A stretch of DNA of 64,000 bases from Kallipyga gabonensis (GTDB lineage Bacteria; Bacillota; Clostridia; Tissierellales; Peptoniphilaceae). The translations under genes and the position numbers were made by a program. The DNA is taken from contig NZ_CXYV01000002.1 in NCBI RefSeq assembly GCF_001286805.1, forward strand, positions 186,001 to 250,000, read 5' to 3'. This document shows positions 25,226 to 36,183 of the stretch, one piece after another. The stretch's first letter is position 1. Every line of letters begins with the position of its first letter. A model generated the notes under the pieces. The model did not search any database and had not been told where the DNA came from. It saw only the letters and a program-made list of their open reading frames with translations.

Positions 25226-26287
25226 ATGGCAAAAACAATTGTGGTTTTATGTGGGGGCCAATCCACGGAGCATGAGATTGCCCTTCGGTCCGCCCGGACC
25301 GTCATCAATGAGCTGGATAAGAAGAAATATGAGGTGGTAGCCTACTATGTAGATAAAGCGGGTCGCTTCCTCTCCCTGGGTCGGCGGGACCATGTGGACC
25401 AGCCGGAGGACCTCATGGTCCGGTCAGAGGCTTCGGTCCTCTCCACCATCGAAGCCTTCGCCCGGGATATGGACCGCCTGGAGGATGTCATGGTCTTCCC
25501 TGTCATCCATGGCCAGAGCGGGGAGGATGGCCAGGTTCAGGGCTTCCTCCAAATGCTGGGCCTCCCCTATATAGGCAATGGGATCATGGCCTCAGCCCTC
25601 TGCATGGACAAGGGCTACACCAACCAGGTCCTGGCCGACTTGGGGATCCCGGAAGCCAAGTACATCATCGTGGAAAAGAAGGGCCTGGACCGGAAGGTCC
25701 TCATGGACCGGGTTGAAAAGGAGCTGGGCTTCCCCTGCTTTATCAAGCCCTGCAACAACGGGTCCTCGGTTGGGGTGACCAAGACCAGCCGGGAGAACTT
25801 CGACCGGGCTTTGGATGAGGCCTTTGCCTACGACCACAAGATCCTGGTGGAGGAGATGATCCGGGGCCATGAGTTGGAGGTCTCGGTCCTGGGGAATGCG
25901 GAGGCCGAGGCATCGAAGCCGGGTTCCTACACCACAACAAGAGAGGTCCTGGACTATGAGGCCAAGTACCTGGACCGGACCCTGGTGGAAAATATCCCCC
26001 ACCCCCTTTCAGAGGAAAAGACCCGGGAGATCCAGAACCTGGCCCTCCGGACCTACCATGCCTTGGGCTGCGAGGGCCTGGCTCGGGTGGACATCTTCTA
26101 TGGGGAGGATGACTGCTTCTATGTGAATGAGGTCAATACCCTGCCCGGCATGACTCCCACCTCATTAGCCCCCAAGATGTGGACCGCCCTGACCGACATG
26201 ACCTTCTCCGACTACCTGGATGCCATCATCCGCTTCGGGGAAGAATCCTACGCCAACCGCCAAGCCCTAACCTATTCCTGGGAGTAG
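25226..26287 (+). CDS. ddl: D-alanine--D-alanine ligase
   Basis: A 353-residue ATP-grasp enzyme that makes D-Ala-D-Ala for peptidoglycan precursors in the cytoplasm. I use the ATG at 25226, which has GGAG 6 bases upstream; a TTG 12 bases earlier overlaps this site. Motifs: GGQSTEHEIALRSA, PVIHGQSGEDG, PCNNGSSVGVTK in the ATP-binding domain, and EVNTLPGMTPTSLAP with the metal ligands. It is followed after 3 bases by murF, which uses its product. Confidence 0.96.
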   Translation: MAKTIVVLCGGQSTEHEIALRSARTVINELDKKKYEVVAYYVDKAGRFLSLGRRDHVDQPEDLMVRSEASVLSTIEAFARDMDRLEDVMVFPVIHGQSGEDGQVQGFLQMLGLPYIGNGIMASALCMDKGYTNQVLADLGIPEAKYIIVEKKGLDRKVLMDRVEKELGFPCFIKPCNNGSSVGVTKTSRENFDRALDEAFAYDHKILVEEMIRGHELEVSVLGNAEAEASKPGSYTTTREVLDYEAKYLDRTLVENIPHPLSEEKTREIQNLALRTYHALGCEGLARVDIFYGEDDCFYVNEVNTLPGMTPTSLAPKMWTALTDMTFSDYLDAIIRFGEESYANRQALTYSWE

Positions 26288-26290
26288 ACC

Positions 26291-27706
26291 ATGAAGCCAC
26301 ATTCCATCACAGAAATCGCCCAATGGGCCCAAGCGGAAATCCGACTTGACCCCAGCCTTCACGATCCCGACCGGACCATGGCCAAGGGGGTCTCCATCGA
26401 CACCCGGACCATGACGGCCGGGGAAATCTTCATGCCCATCATCGGGGAGAAGATGGATGGCCACCGCTTCCTCGCCACCGCCTTTGAAAAAGGCGCCGCT
26501 GCCGCCTTCATCGACCGGGACCACCTGGACCTGGTCGATGACTTCAAGGATAAGATCTTCCTTTTGGTCGACGATACCCTGGAGGCCTTCCAGACCCTGG
26601 CCGCCAACTACCGGAAGAGCCTGGATGTCCTGGTGATCGGGGTGACGGGGTCCAACGGAAAGACGACGACTAAGGACATCCTGGCCTCGGTCCTGACCCG
26701 AAAATTCCGGACCGTCAAGACCATCGGCAACCTCAACAATGAAATCGGGGTTCCCCGGACCCTCCTGGACCTGGATGAGTCCACGGAAATGGCCATCATC
26801 GAGATGGGGATGTCGGATTTCGGAGAAATCGACACCCTGGTCAAGATGGCCCGCCCCCACATCGCCATCATCACCAACGTGGGCCAGTCCCATCTCAACC
26901 AACTGGGCAGCCAGGAAAATATTGCCAAGGCCAAAATGGAAATCGTCAACGGGATGGGCCCCGACGACCTCCTCATCTACAACCGGGATTCTTCCTTCCT
27001 GGCCCATGAGGTCGACCGGCGAAAAGCCTCGGCAGAAGGCCTCCTCCCCCGGACCCTCTCTTTCGGCCAGGATCCCCAGGCGGATTCCTCCCTCTCTCTG
27101 ACCCGGTCCAATGAAGGCGGGTCCTCCTTCACATTGGGAGGGGAGCCATTTTCCGTTAACCTCCTGGGCTCCTACCAGATGTACAACGCCGCCGCAGCCA
27201 TCCTCTGTGCCAAGGAGCTGGGCCTGGATGAGGCGACCATCCAAGCCGGCCTCCAGGTCACCGACCAGACCAAGATGCGGTCCGAGCTCATCCATGCCCA
27301 GGGCTTCGACATCCTGGTCGACTGCTACAACTCCTCCCCCCAGTCCCTCCGGGAAGCCCTCCACACCACCAAAGTCCTGGCGGGCTACCGGAAGAAGATC
27401 GCCATCCTGGGCGATATGCTGGAACTAGGGCCCATGGAGAAGAAGATTCACTTCGACATCGGCCAGGAGATTGACCCCGAGGTCTTCTCGGACGTCCTCT
27501 TCTTCGGCCCCCTGTCCAAATACATGATGGAAGGAGCCAGCCTCCGCTTCCGGGACAACCACCTCTTTTGGTTCTCCAAGAAGTCGGACCTGGTCGACCG
27601 GGCCAAGACCCTGATCGAGCCGGCCAGCCTGGTCCTGGTCAAGGCCTCCCGGGCCCTCCGCCTGGAGGAAATCGTCGAATCCATCAAACAGCGGACTGCT
27701 CAATAA
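26291..27706 (+). CDS. murF: UDP-N-acetylmuramoyl-tripeptide--D-alanyl-D-alanine ligase
   Basis: A 471-residue Mur ligase. The N-terminal domain has KGVSIDTRTMTAGEIFMP; the central ATP-binding domain has GVTGSNGKTTTKD; then come TIGNLNNEIGVPRT and the C-terminal DCYNSSPQSLREAL and ILGDMLELG. It adds D-Ala-D-Ala to the UDP-MurNAc-tripeptide. It is co-transcribed with ddl and followed by a strong terminator. Confidence 0.97.
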   Translation: MKPHSITEIAQWAQAEIRLDPSLHDPDRTMAKGVSIDTRTMTAGEIFMPIIGEKMDGHRFLATAFEKGAAAAFIDRDHLDLVDDFKDKIFLLVDDTLEAFQTLAANYRKSLDVLVIGVTGSNGKTTTKDILASVLTRKFRTVKTIGNLNNEIGVPRTLLDLDESTEMAIIEMGMSDFGEIDTLVKMARPHIAIITNVGQSHLNQLGSQENIAKAKMEIVNGMGPDDLLIYNRDSSFLAHEVDRRKASAEGLLPRTLSFGQDPQADSSLSLTRSNEGGSSFTLGGEPFSVNLLGSYQMYNAAAAILCAKELGLDEATIQAGLQVTDQTKMRSELIHAQGFDILVDCYNSSPQSLREALHTTKVLAGYRKKIAILGDMLELGPMEKKIHFDIGQEIDPEVFSDVLFFGPLSKYMMEGASLRFRDNHLFWFSKKSDLVDRAKTLIEPASLVLVKASRALRLEEIVESIKQRTAQ

Positions 27707-27746
27707 AAAGAGCCCAAGACCGGGCTCCAGATAAGGGATAATGTAA

Positions 27747-27787
27747 AGCCCCCAGACTTGCTTTCCGAAGTCTGGGGGCTTTTTTTT
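27747..27787 (+). terminator. Intrinsic terminator of ddl-murF
   Basis: A 13-base stem AGCCCCCAGACTT / AAGTCTGGGGGCT (27747-27759 with 27768-27780) followed by eight T. Confidence 0.95.
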
Positions 27788-27790
27788 GAT

Positions 27791-27991
27791 TTAATTCTTT
27801 TGTTTGAAAACAAACCAAAGCAGAATGATGCTGATGACCAATCCTATCCCAAATTTTATCCATACGACGGTCGGTGAAACACTCCATTCCGGGTGATTTT
27901 GAAGCTCTACGTAGTCTTTCACCGATAGATAGGTCCCGATAATAACCGGAATCAAGCAACAGAAGATTTTTCCGATATTCCTGTTCTTCAT
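27791..27991 (-). CDS. Small two-helix membrane protein
   Basis: A 66-residue protein, not recognised. It has two hydrophobic stretches (about residues 8-24 and 44-61) and a basic end, so it is probably an inner-membrane hairpin. A clear TAGGAGG lies before the ATG, which supports it as a real gene. It lies 41 bases downstream of the ZIP transporter gene and may be co-transcribed with it. Confidence 0.65.
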   Translation of the reverse strand: MKNRNIGKIFCCLIPVIIGTYLSVKDYVELQNHPEWSVSPTVVWIKFGIGLVISIILLWFVFKQKN

Positions 27992-28032
27992 CTCGTCCTC
28001 CTAGCCGGCAAGGTCCGCCAAAAAATTGCGTT

Positions 28033-28815
28033 CTATCCCAAAACCACATCCAAGGCCATCATGACCGTAAAGCCCAGGGAAAAAGCGATGACCCCGACGT
28101 TGGAGTGCTGGCCTTCGGAGAGTTCCGGGATCAGCTCCTCCACAACCACATACATCATGGCCCCGGCGGCCAGGGAGAGAAGGTAGGGCATGGCCGGAAC
28201 CACCAGGCCCACAGCCATCATAGTAAAGAGGGCAGCAATGGGCTCGACCGCCCCGGAGAGGAAGCCCTTGAGGAAGGCCTGGTTCTTGGTGTCCCCTTGG
28301 GCGTGGAGGGGCATGGAGATGATGGCCCCTTCCGGGAAGTTTTGGATGGCGATGCCCAGGGCCAGGGAGAGGGCGGCCCCGGCGGTGATGGTGGTCTGGC
28401 CGGAAACCATGCCGGCCAGGACGACGCCCACGGCCATTCCTTCAGGGATGTTGTGGAGGGTGACGGCAAAGACCATCATGGTTGAATTGTCCAGGTTGGC
28501 CTTGGGCCCCTCCGGTTCCTCTTCCCCAAGGTGGAGGTGGGGAATGACATGGTCAAGGAGGAGGAGAAAGAGGGTGCCCAGCCAAAAGCCCACGAAGGCG
28601 GGCATGACTTTGGCGAAGCCTTCTCCGGACGTTTGGTCAATGGCGGGAATGATCAGGGACCAAACGGAGGCGGCCACCATGATCCCCCCGGCAAAGCCCG
28701 ATAGGCCTTTTTGAAGGCTAGGGCTCAGGTCCCCCCGCATGAAGTAGACGCAGGCGGAGCCCAGGGTGGTTCCCAGGAAGGGCAATAATAGGCCCGGTAA
28801 TACAGTGGAATCCAT
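28033..28815 (-). CDS. ZIP-family divalent metal transporter (ZupT-like)
   Basis: A 260-residue membrane protein with about 8 transmembrane segments. The two metal-site helices carry HNIPEGMAVG and QNFPEGAII, the ZIP signature, and a His/Glu-rich loop (HLHLGEEEPEG) lies between segments. It imports zinc or iron across the membrane. Its ribosome site is weak. Confidence 0.93.
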   Translation of the reverse strand: MDSTVLPGLLLPFLGTTLGSACVYFMRGDLSPSLQKGLSGFAGGIMVAASVWSLIIPAIDQTSGEGFAKVMPAFVGFWLGTLFLLLLDHVIPHLHLGEEEPEGPKANLDNSTMMVFAVTLHNIPEGMAVGVVLAGMVSGQTTITAGAALSLALGIAIQNFPEGAIISMPLHAQGDTKNQAFLKGFLSGAVEPIAALFTMMAVGLVVPAMPYLLSLAAGAMMYVVVEELIPELSEGQHSNVGVIAFSLGFTVMMALDVVLG

Positions 28816-28862
28816 GCTTACTCGCTTTCTATAATGACGATCCGTGCCGGTTGTTGACGGCT

Positions 28863-29956
28863 TTAGGACCGGGAGGAATAGGGCATTTGGTCCTCATCCA
28901 AAATCTGACAAATCTTCCCCAGCCCGTCTTCGAAGGCGAAGTCGGATTGGGCTCGGATGAAGTCCTCCCGCTTGATCCAAACCTCATTGACCCCCTCCAG
29001 GAAATCATCCCGGCTCATGGTCTGGTCATTGAGGGAGAGGGCGAATCCTCGGTCGACAAAGACCTGGGCATTGTCCACCTGGTCTCCCCGGGAACCCAGG
29101 CGGTAGGGGACCAGGACCATGGGCTTGCGGTAGTAGAGGAATTCGAAGATGGCATTGGACCCGGCTCGGGAGATGATGAGGTCAGCCATGGCCAGGGCGT
29201 GGTTCATATCCTCACGGATGAACTCCACCTGGCGGTAGCCGGGACGGTTGAGTTCCTCCCTCCCCTTCCCCTTGCCCACCCCATGGAGGATATCGAAAGT
29301 GTTCAGAAGGGAATCCAGATTGGCCCAAATGGCTTCATTCACTCGGACAGCCCCGGAAGATCCCCCAAGGATCAGGAGGATAGGCTTATTTCCATCAAAG
29401 CCGAAAATCTCCAGGCCCTTTTCTCGGGATCCCTCTTTGATCTGGTCCCGGATGATGGGGCCCAAGTAGAGGCCCTTGTTTTTTGGCAGGTAGTCCAGGG
29501 TCTTTTCAAAGGTGGTCAGGATCTTCCGGGAAAAGGGGGCTGAGAGCTTGTTGGCCAGGCCGGGGGTCAAGTCGGATTCGTGGGCAATGACGGGGACACC
29601 CAGGCGGGAGGCGGCAAAAACCACAGGCACGGAGACAAAGCCCCCTTTAGAAAAGACGATATTCGGCTTGATTTTTTTCACCAGGGTCTTGGCTTCCTTG
29701 ATGCCGGAGAAGACATGGCCCACGTCCCCGATGTTGGCCTTGATGTTCTCCCAATTTCGCCGCCGGCGGAACTTCCCCGTCGAGATGGCGTGGTAGGTCA
29801 CCTGGGGGAAGTCGGAGACCAGATCCCGCTCGATCCCCTCTTCCGAGCCCACATAGTCGATGGTCCATCCCTCCCGACTCAGGCGGGGGATGAGGCCTAA
29901 GTTGACAGAAACATGACCGGCAGTTCCCCCGCCGGTCAGTATGATTTTCTTATTCA

Positions 29957-29957
<1 letters not shown>
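28863..29957 (-). CDS. murG: UDP-N-acetylglucosamine--N-acetylmuramyl-(pentapeptide) pyrophosphoryl-undecaprenol N-acetylglucosamine transferase
   Basis: A 364-residue GT-B glycosyltransferase that converts lipid I to lipid II on the inner face of the membrane. It has GGGTAGHVSVNL at the N-terminus, HESDLTPGLANK, LGGSSGAVRVNE and a UDP-GlcNAc site around SRAGSNAIFEF. Its ATG overlaps the serS stop (TAATG), so it is translationally coupled to serS, outside the usual division/cell-wall cluster. Confidence 0.96.
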
Positions 29958-31243
<1,286 letters not shown>

Positions 31244-31267
31244 TCATTTCTTTTCACACTACCTTCT

Positions 31268-31273
31268 ATTATA
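31268..31273 (-). promoter_or_regulatory. -10 box of the serS-murG promoter
   Basis: TATAAT on the minus strand in the context CAGTATAATAG, 33 bases before the serS ATG; no good -35 was seen. Confidence 0.5.
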
Positions 31274-31426
31274 CTGTAAAAGACGAGAAAGACCAGTTCT
31301 TTCCCCTAGTTTGGGAGATTGGGGGGTGGTGCAGGACCTATGAGGGATGGCGATGGGGGCAGCGATGAGCCTTGCGAAGTCCTTTCGGTTGCCTGTTGGA
31401 GTCATGATGAGGCATTATGGAGGAGC

Positions 31427-31654
31427 ATACCCTGGCTGAGGTTTATTATCGGCATTAGCCAGGGCAGTCACGCCCTGGCTGGAGCCTGGTTTTGGCCTGA
31501 GCCAGGGCTACCCCTGCCCTGGCAGGAGCCCAGTTTCGCCGCTAGCCAGGGTGACCCCTGCCCTAGCTGGGGCTTATTTCCGGCATTAGCCAGGATAGCC
31601 ACGCCCTGGGTGGGGCTCAATTTTGCCATAAGCCAGGGGCGGGCTGCTCTGGCT
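31427..31654. repeat. Five-and-a-half-unit 43/44-bp tandem hairpin array
   Basis: AGCCAGG begins at 31457, 31500, 31544, 31588 and 31631 (spacing 43, 44, 44, 43). Each copy is followed 8 bases later by the complementary arm GCCCTGGCT, giving an 8-9-base stem; a right half-unit lies at 31427-31438. Between hairpins is GGAGCC, a T-rich stretch and GGCAT. It lies upstream of serS-murG. I see no gene between 31274 and 31737. Confidence 0.9.
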
Positions 31655-31737
31655 ACACGCAGTAGTAACATGTCTCCATAAAATTAGAGTCTCCGAAGAG
31701 AACAAGTTACAATGAAGAAAGAGACGAAGGAGAATGA

Positions 31738-32383
31738 CATGGCAAGACAAAGATACACCAAATCACTTCGAAAGAGTATTGTTGAAGAAACATTAAGGCC
31801 ACAGATGGAAGGGAATGAATTTCTGCTCTCAGAGAAATATAGTACTCTCCCCTCTACCGTCTGTCGCTGAAGGGACATCTATCTAAAGCATGGAGATGAG
31901 AATGTTCAGCAATTTTATGCTTTTTTGAGTAAAGAAAGTGGAGCTTACAAAAAGTTTTAGGCAGAGACAGATAAGGAGATTGCTAAATTGAAGGAGGAGA
32001 TAGAGATCTTAAAAAAAGCCGCACCCTTTCTAATCAAGATCCAAAGAGACTAAGGTTTGCATTGATCTACCGCTTCCGCCAGAAGTGACATCAGAAGTAG
32101 GAAAAGTCAGCGGTGAATCACAAGCGTGTGGAACTAATTATGTAAGAGAAGGGATGGCATTCAGGGTACAACGCAAGTTTATTGTCACGACGGAAATTGT
32201 TGGGATAATGCAGCAATGGAGAGCTTTTTTGGAAAGATAAAGGCAGAGTGGTTGTACAACACACCGAAAACAATTCTTGAAACAAAGCAGCTAGTCTATG
32301 AATTTGTATGGCACTTTTATGAGAAGAGAAGGAGTCATGCTTCCCTTGTTTACCGAACACCTCACTGGTTCTATTACCAATAA
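31738..32383 (+). pseudogene. Decayed IS3-family insertion sequence (orfA and 3' end of orfB)
   Basis: The first part encodes an OrfA-like HTH protein (MARQRYTKSLRKSIVEET, then AKLKEEIEILKKAA) interrupted by in-frame stops at about 31868 and 31958. The second part, from about 32187, encodes the C-terminal end of OrfB with the conserved GNCWDNAAMESFFGKIKAEW and the final catalytic Glu region, ending at TAA 32381-32383. The middle of orfB with the first Asp residues is missing. It cannot move by itself. It borders the restriction-modification genes. Confidence 0.85.
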
Positions 32384-32607
32384 AATGTTGATAACACCAA
32401 TATAGGCTTTACTATTTGGGGGCCACTTCAGAAATAAACCAATGGTAGCCTTCAAGTACTACCTTGAAGACGATAGTTTGAACCATGTCACGTGAAGTAA
32501 AATGAAAAGAGCCATCGAAAACTATTCAAACTAATATTTGAATTAATGAGTCTAATCAGCATTACGAACTAATGATGGCAAAAGATAAGAAAAGCGAGGT
32601 ATGATTT

Positions 32608-33735
32608 ATGTCGAAAAAAGATGGCCAAAGAGGACCGTTACTTCTGTTTGGGCTTGATCATGCAAGTCATGATTTTACTGACCCAGTGTCCTTAGGAAAA
32701 AACATTTTTACCAATGCATTTCCTATTTCTATAGCACAATATCTTGCGTTACGCAAGGGCATGGACATTCCTCTTATTACTGCTGATATAGCGGACCAAA
32801 AAATAGTTACAAAGCATACATTGAAATCATGGCGTGAAATCATAGAAACGGATCCGGAATCAGCTATTTTTAAATTTGAGGAGATTTTTCAAGGTTTTAA
32901 TCCATATACGAATGCTTCTCCCAATAAAAGCGATATTGTTGTTTCTGATGCATCAGGAAAACAAACTCGAGCATTTGAAGTAAAACTTGTGGTTGTGCCA
33001 AATTCACAAACAGCAGATCGTCCTCACGACAAGCAATCATGCGAAATTGTTGTCCGTCCGCCGTCAATTGAGCAGTTGGCTTTTTCAATAGCTGATTCGT
33101 ATGGAGCTGCACGTCGAACTGAATTGCTTGACATTATCACAGACTGCCTCAAAAACCCGATGGATTATCAGTGGTCTACAGAATTGTGGATGAGAGATAA
33201 AGTTCCAAAAGTAGTTATGGCTGCGAATGAAATTGTTAGACAAGGAATCAAGTTGCAGACACCTTTTGCCTTGACAGCTATCTGGAGAACAAAAGGCCAA
33301 AAGCCAGTCCTTGAAGACAATGCATTTGATATCTTCGCATGGACTGACATGGCCTTTCTTCAGCTATTTATTGATAAATCAACGGATGATGTTAATAATT
33401 CGAAAAGGAAGAAAAACAGTGTCACAAGACCGGAAAGGTCTTTGATATGGCTAATTTCAGCGTTGTTTGATTATGCAGCTCAAAGAACCTTGAACTTTTC
33501 TAAGCATCATTCCAAAATCACCTATGATGCACAGACAGATAAGGCCGGAGCTTTTGCAGGAGATATTCCGCTCAAGCATTTAAATAGCCCGGAATTTAGA
33601 AATCCAAGAATTCAAAAAGCTGAATTAGAAAGTATCGTCACTCGTGAGGCTTTCAATTATTTAATGCCAGAAAGACGCTTGGATAGCGCCATCATGATTC
33701 AGCACCTTCTCAACTCGGAGATTCAAGAAGAATAG
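32608..33735 (+). CDS. Type II restriction endonuclease, HindVP-like
   Basis: A 375-residue protein resembling the HindVP restriction family (known target GRCGYC). A PD-(D/E)XK-type centre is readable near residues 110-130: SDIVV followed 13 residues later by FEVKL. It has GAGGT before the ATG. It converges with a C5 cytosine methyltransferase and the last 26 bases of the two genes overlap, as expected for a restriction-modification pair. The base composition is more A/T-rich than the neighbours, consistent with transfer. The exact target site is inferred from the family only. Confidence 0.82.
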   Translation: MSKKDGQRGPLLLFGLDHASHDFTDPVSLGKNIFTNAFPISIAQYLALRKGMDIPLITADIADQKIVTKHTLKSWREIIETDPESAIFKFEEIFQGFNPYTNASPNKSDIVVSDASGKQTRAFEVKLVVVPNSQTADRPHDKQSCEIVVRPPSIEQLAFSIADSYGAARRTELLDIITDCLKNPMDYQWSTELWMRDKVPKVVMAANEIVRQGIKLQTPFALTAIWRTKGQKPVLEDNAFDIFAWTDMAFLQLFIDKSTDDVNNSKRKKNSVTRPERSLIWLISALFDYAAQRTLNFSKHHSKITYDAQTDKAGAFAGDIPLKHLNSPEFRNPRIQKAELESIVTREAFNYLMPERRLDSAIMIQHLLNSEIQEE

Positions 33736-34846
33736 AGGCAATATGATCACCCATATATTTAGCGAGACGAACGGGCACAGCATTGCCAATCATTTGCTCA
33801 ATATCAGTTTTTGAGCCAACAAATTCAAACTCTGGTGGGAAAGTTTGTATTTCTGCACGTTCTGCTGTGGTTAATGGTCTGGCCTGCGATATTGGTGCAG
33901 CATCCCCAGGATGGCCGGGGTACCCAGCTGGAATTGGACGATTCACTCCACGTATTGTTGGAGAGGGCTCATCAATCGAAAAAATTCCTCGCCGAGCATA
34001 ACTCCGAGGATGCCTGTAATAGAACTCGGTGTTAAGGGAATCACCGAACCAGTCTCTCACAGTGGTCGCTTTTTGACTCAGATTTTTACGAAGTGCTTCT
34101 ATTACGCGGTTGGTAGTCTCTATTGAAGGGCTTCCAAATGTTATTAATCGTTTTCTACTTTGAGGAACACCGCAAAAAGCAGCATTCAAAACAATGTAAT
34201 CAACAAAATATCCAGCATTAGAAAAAATAGCTTTAGCACGCTGAAATGCTGCTGCTTTCTCGACCCGTGTAACATTTTCCATGATAAAAAAGGGGGGCTT
34301 GAAGAAGGAGACAATTTGTGCAAATTTCTCGGTTAAATTAGCTCTTTTGCCTTCTTTTCTTTTTCCAGCAGAAGAAAAATCCTGGCATGGAGGTCCGCCG
34401 ATAATTCCAGGGGTATCTTTTTCAAAGAATGGCTTTAATGCTTCAATTGTCTGCTCCACGTTGCTAAGGTCTAAGTTATATGCATGATGGTTCAGATTTT
34501 TGTTATACGTATTAACAGCTACTGGCCAATTATCAAAACCTGCTACAACATTAAATCCACTCTCAGAAAAACCAAGAGACATTCCTCCACATCCAGCAAA
34601 AAGATCTATAATATTTGGCAAATCTTCATTTATAGTTGTTACTAATACATCGTTATGTTTTATGGATAAAAAATCTTCAATGACCTCTTGATACCAGACA
34701 GCACCACCGTTTATATCGTTACAAGCTGGTTCTGGGATCGTTCCACGTGATTTCATTGATCTTATAGTTGCTGGCTTTACTCTCATACGAGATGCCAGAC
34801 GTTTTACATCATAAAGCCCTGTCGCCTTGTCTGCTCCGTTATTCAT
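33710..34846 (-). CDS. DNA (cytosine-5) methyltransferase with N-terminal HTH
   Basis: A 378-residue enzyme. Residues 10-60 look like a MerR/excisionase-type HTH (DVKRLASRMRVKPATIRSMKSRG). The methyltransferase follows: motif I IDLFAGCGGMSLGFSE, motif IV GPPCQDFSSAG with the catalytic Cys, motif VI MENVTR, motif VIII around QSRKR and motif X IGNAVP. It protects host DNA from the neighbouring endonuclease. The extra HTH and the palindrome over its promoter suggest that it represses its own gene. Confidence 0.93.
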   Translation of the reverse strand: MNNGADKATGLYDVKRLASRMRVKPATIRSMKSRGTIPEPACNDINGGAVWYQEVIEDFLSIKHNDVLVTTINEDLPNIIDLFAGCGGMSLGFSESGFNVVAGFDNWPVAVNTYNKNLNHHAYNLDLSNVEQTIEALKPFFEKDTPGIIGGPPCQDFSSAGKRKEGKRANLTEKFAQIVSFFKPPFFIMENVTRVEKAAAFQRAKAIFSNAGYFVDYIVLNAAFCGVPQSRKRLITFGSPSIETTNRVIEALRKNLSQKATTVRDWFGDSLNTEFYYRHPRSYARRGIFSIDEPSPTIRGVNRPIPAGYPGHPGDAAPISQARPLTTAERAEIQTFPPEFEFVGSKTDIEQMIGNAVPVRLAKYMGDHIASILLESPS

Positions 34847-34876
34847 AATGCCGTCCTCCTACTCTTCATTGAATTA

Positions 34877-34922
34877 AGTATAAAACACGAAAGCAAAAAA
34901 TGCAACGCATGCGTTGCATTTT
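34877..34922 (-). promoter_or_regulatory. Methyltransferase promoter overlapped by a 26-bp perfect palindrome
   Basis: Bases 34897-34922 form a perfect palindrome centred on GCATGC (arms AAAATGCAAC and its complement). On the minus strand TTGCAT (34900-34905) inside it and TATACT (34877-34882) are spaced by exactly 17 bases, so the palindrome covers the -35 box. This is the layout of an operator. Confidence 0.8.
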
Positions 34923-35243
34923 AAGGCATCATTATTTTTTTCAACGAAGTAGATGATTTTCAACGATGACCTTTTTCGATGCGTTTGAGTACACAAAATT
35001 CCCGGTAGGTTTGAGCTTCACATTATTTTCAAAGCACACAAATGATAAAATCATCATATTATATAAAGTTATTAAGATACATCAAAATCCCCTTGGTATC
35101 AAGAAATTTTTTTGCCATAGTACTTACTGTGTCTTAACTGTTTAGACATATGTTACACATTCAACGCAGGGCTCTGACATACTTAGCTTTTTTCCGGTGA
35201 TTCTTTTCCAGGTGCTTCTTTTTCGACTGGTCAAGGGCAAAGA
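34923..35243. other. Intergenic A/T-rich stretch without a visible gene
   Basis: No open frame with a ribosome site and no hairpin array. CAACGAAG and CAACGATG appear near 34940-34965 but form no clear structure. It is the junction between the restriction island and the broken MATE gene. Confidence 0.6.
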
Positions 35244-36183
35244 GCGACCAAAGGGCCCCTTTTTCCTGCCATGATCACCTTCGCCCTCCCCATGATTTTC
35301 GGGAACCTCCTCCAGCAGTGCTACAACCTGGCGGATACCCTGATCGTCGGGCAGTTTCTTGGAAAGGAGACCCTGGCAGCGGTGGGGTCCTCATTCACCC
35401 TCATGACCTTCTTGACTTCCATCCTCTTGGGCCTCTGCATGGGGAGCGGGGCCCTCTTCTCCATCCGTTTCGGCCAAGGGGATGAGGGGGGCCTGGAGGA
35501 AAGCCTCCGCGCCTCCTTCCTCCTCATCGCCATGGCCAGTCTGGTCCTGAACGTCCTGACCTTCGTCTTTCTGGATGCCATCGAAGGCTTCCTCCAGGTC
35601 CCACCCGAAGTCTGGGGGATGATGCGGGACTACCTGGCCGTCATCTACCTCGGCATCACCGCTACCTTCCTCTACAATTTCTTTACTTCCTTCCTCCGGG
35701 CCATAGGGAATTCCGTCGTCCCCCTGGTCTTCCTGGCCATCTCCTCCGTCCTGAACATTGTCCTCGATTTCTGGTTTGTCCTAGGCCTGGGCCGAGGCGT
35801 GGCCGGAGCAGCGGAGGCCACCGTCATCGCCCAATTCGTCTCCGGCATTGGCATCGGAGCATATGCCTGGATCTGCCCCCCAGGTCCGCCGGCTCTTCCG
35901 GTGAGGCCCCATCTTCCGAGATGCCATCCGGGAGGTCGCCGCCTTCGCCGTCGGGGTCAAGATCGATGCCTTTACCTATATGCCCGTCCAGGACTTCGGC
36001 AACGCCTTCTCCACCTTCATCGCCCAAAATTATGGGGCAAAAAAAGAAGACCGAATCCGCCGCGGCCTGAAGGGGGCCGTTGTCCAAGATGGCACCCGCT
36101 ACCTTCGAATCGAGAGCACATTCTACGCCTGCATCGACCGGGCCAGACTCCAGGCCCTCCGCATGGAGCATAAGCATGCCTAG
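35244..36183 (+). pseudogene. MATE-family efflux transporter, truncated and frameshifted
   Basis: The 5' part reads as the N-terminal half of a MATE multidrug exporter (TKGPLFPAMITFALPMIFGNLLQQCYNLADTL in pieces, with several membrane segments). It has homology upstream of the first ATG at 35271 but no start codon. The frame is lost near 35880-35905; homology resumes in another frame at about 35910 with IFRDAIREVAAF, KIDAFTYMPVQDFG and IAQNYGAKK, and ends at a stop at 36183. Part of the middle and the C-terminal third are missing, so the gene is dead. Confidence 0.85.

Noticed and set aside
26267-27364. Long open frame opposite murF (365 codons)
   Set aside because: It is the shadow of the G/C-rich murF gene, without ribosome site or recognisable family.
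31738-32383. Active IS3 element
   Set aside because: orfA has in-frame stops and most of orfB is missing; I found no clear terminal inverted repeats.
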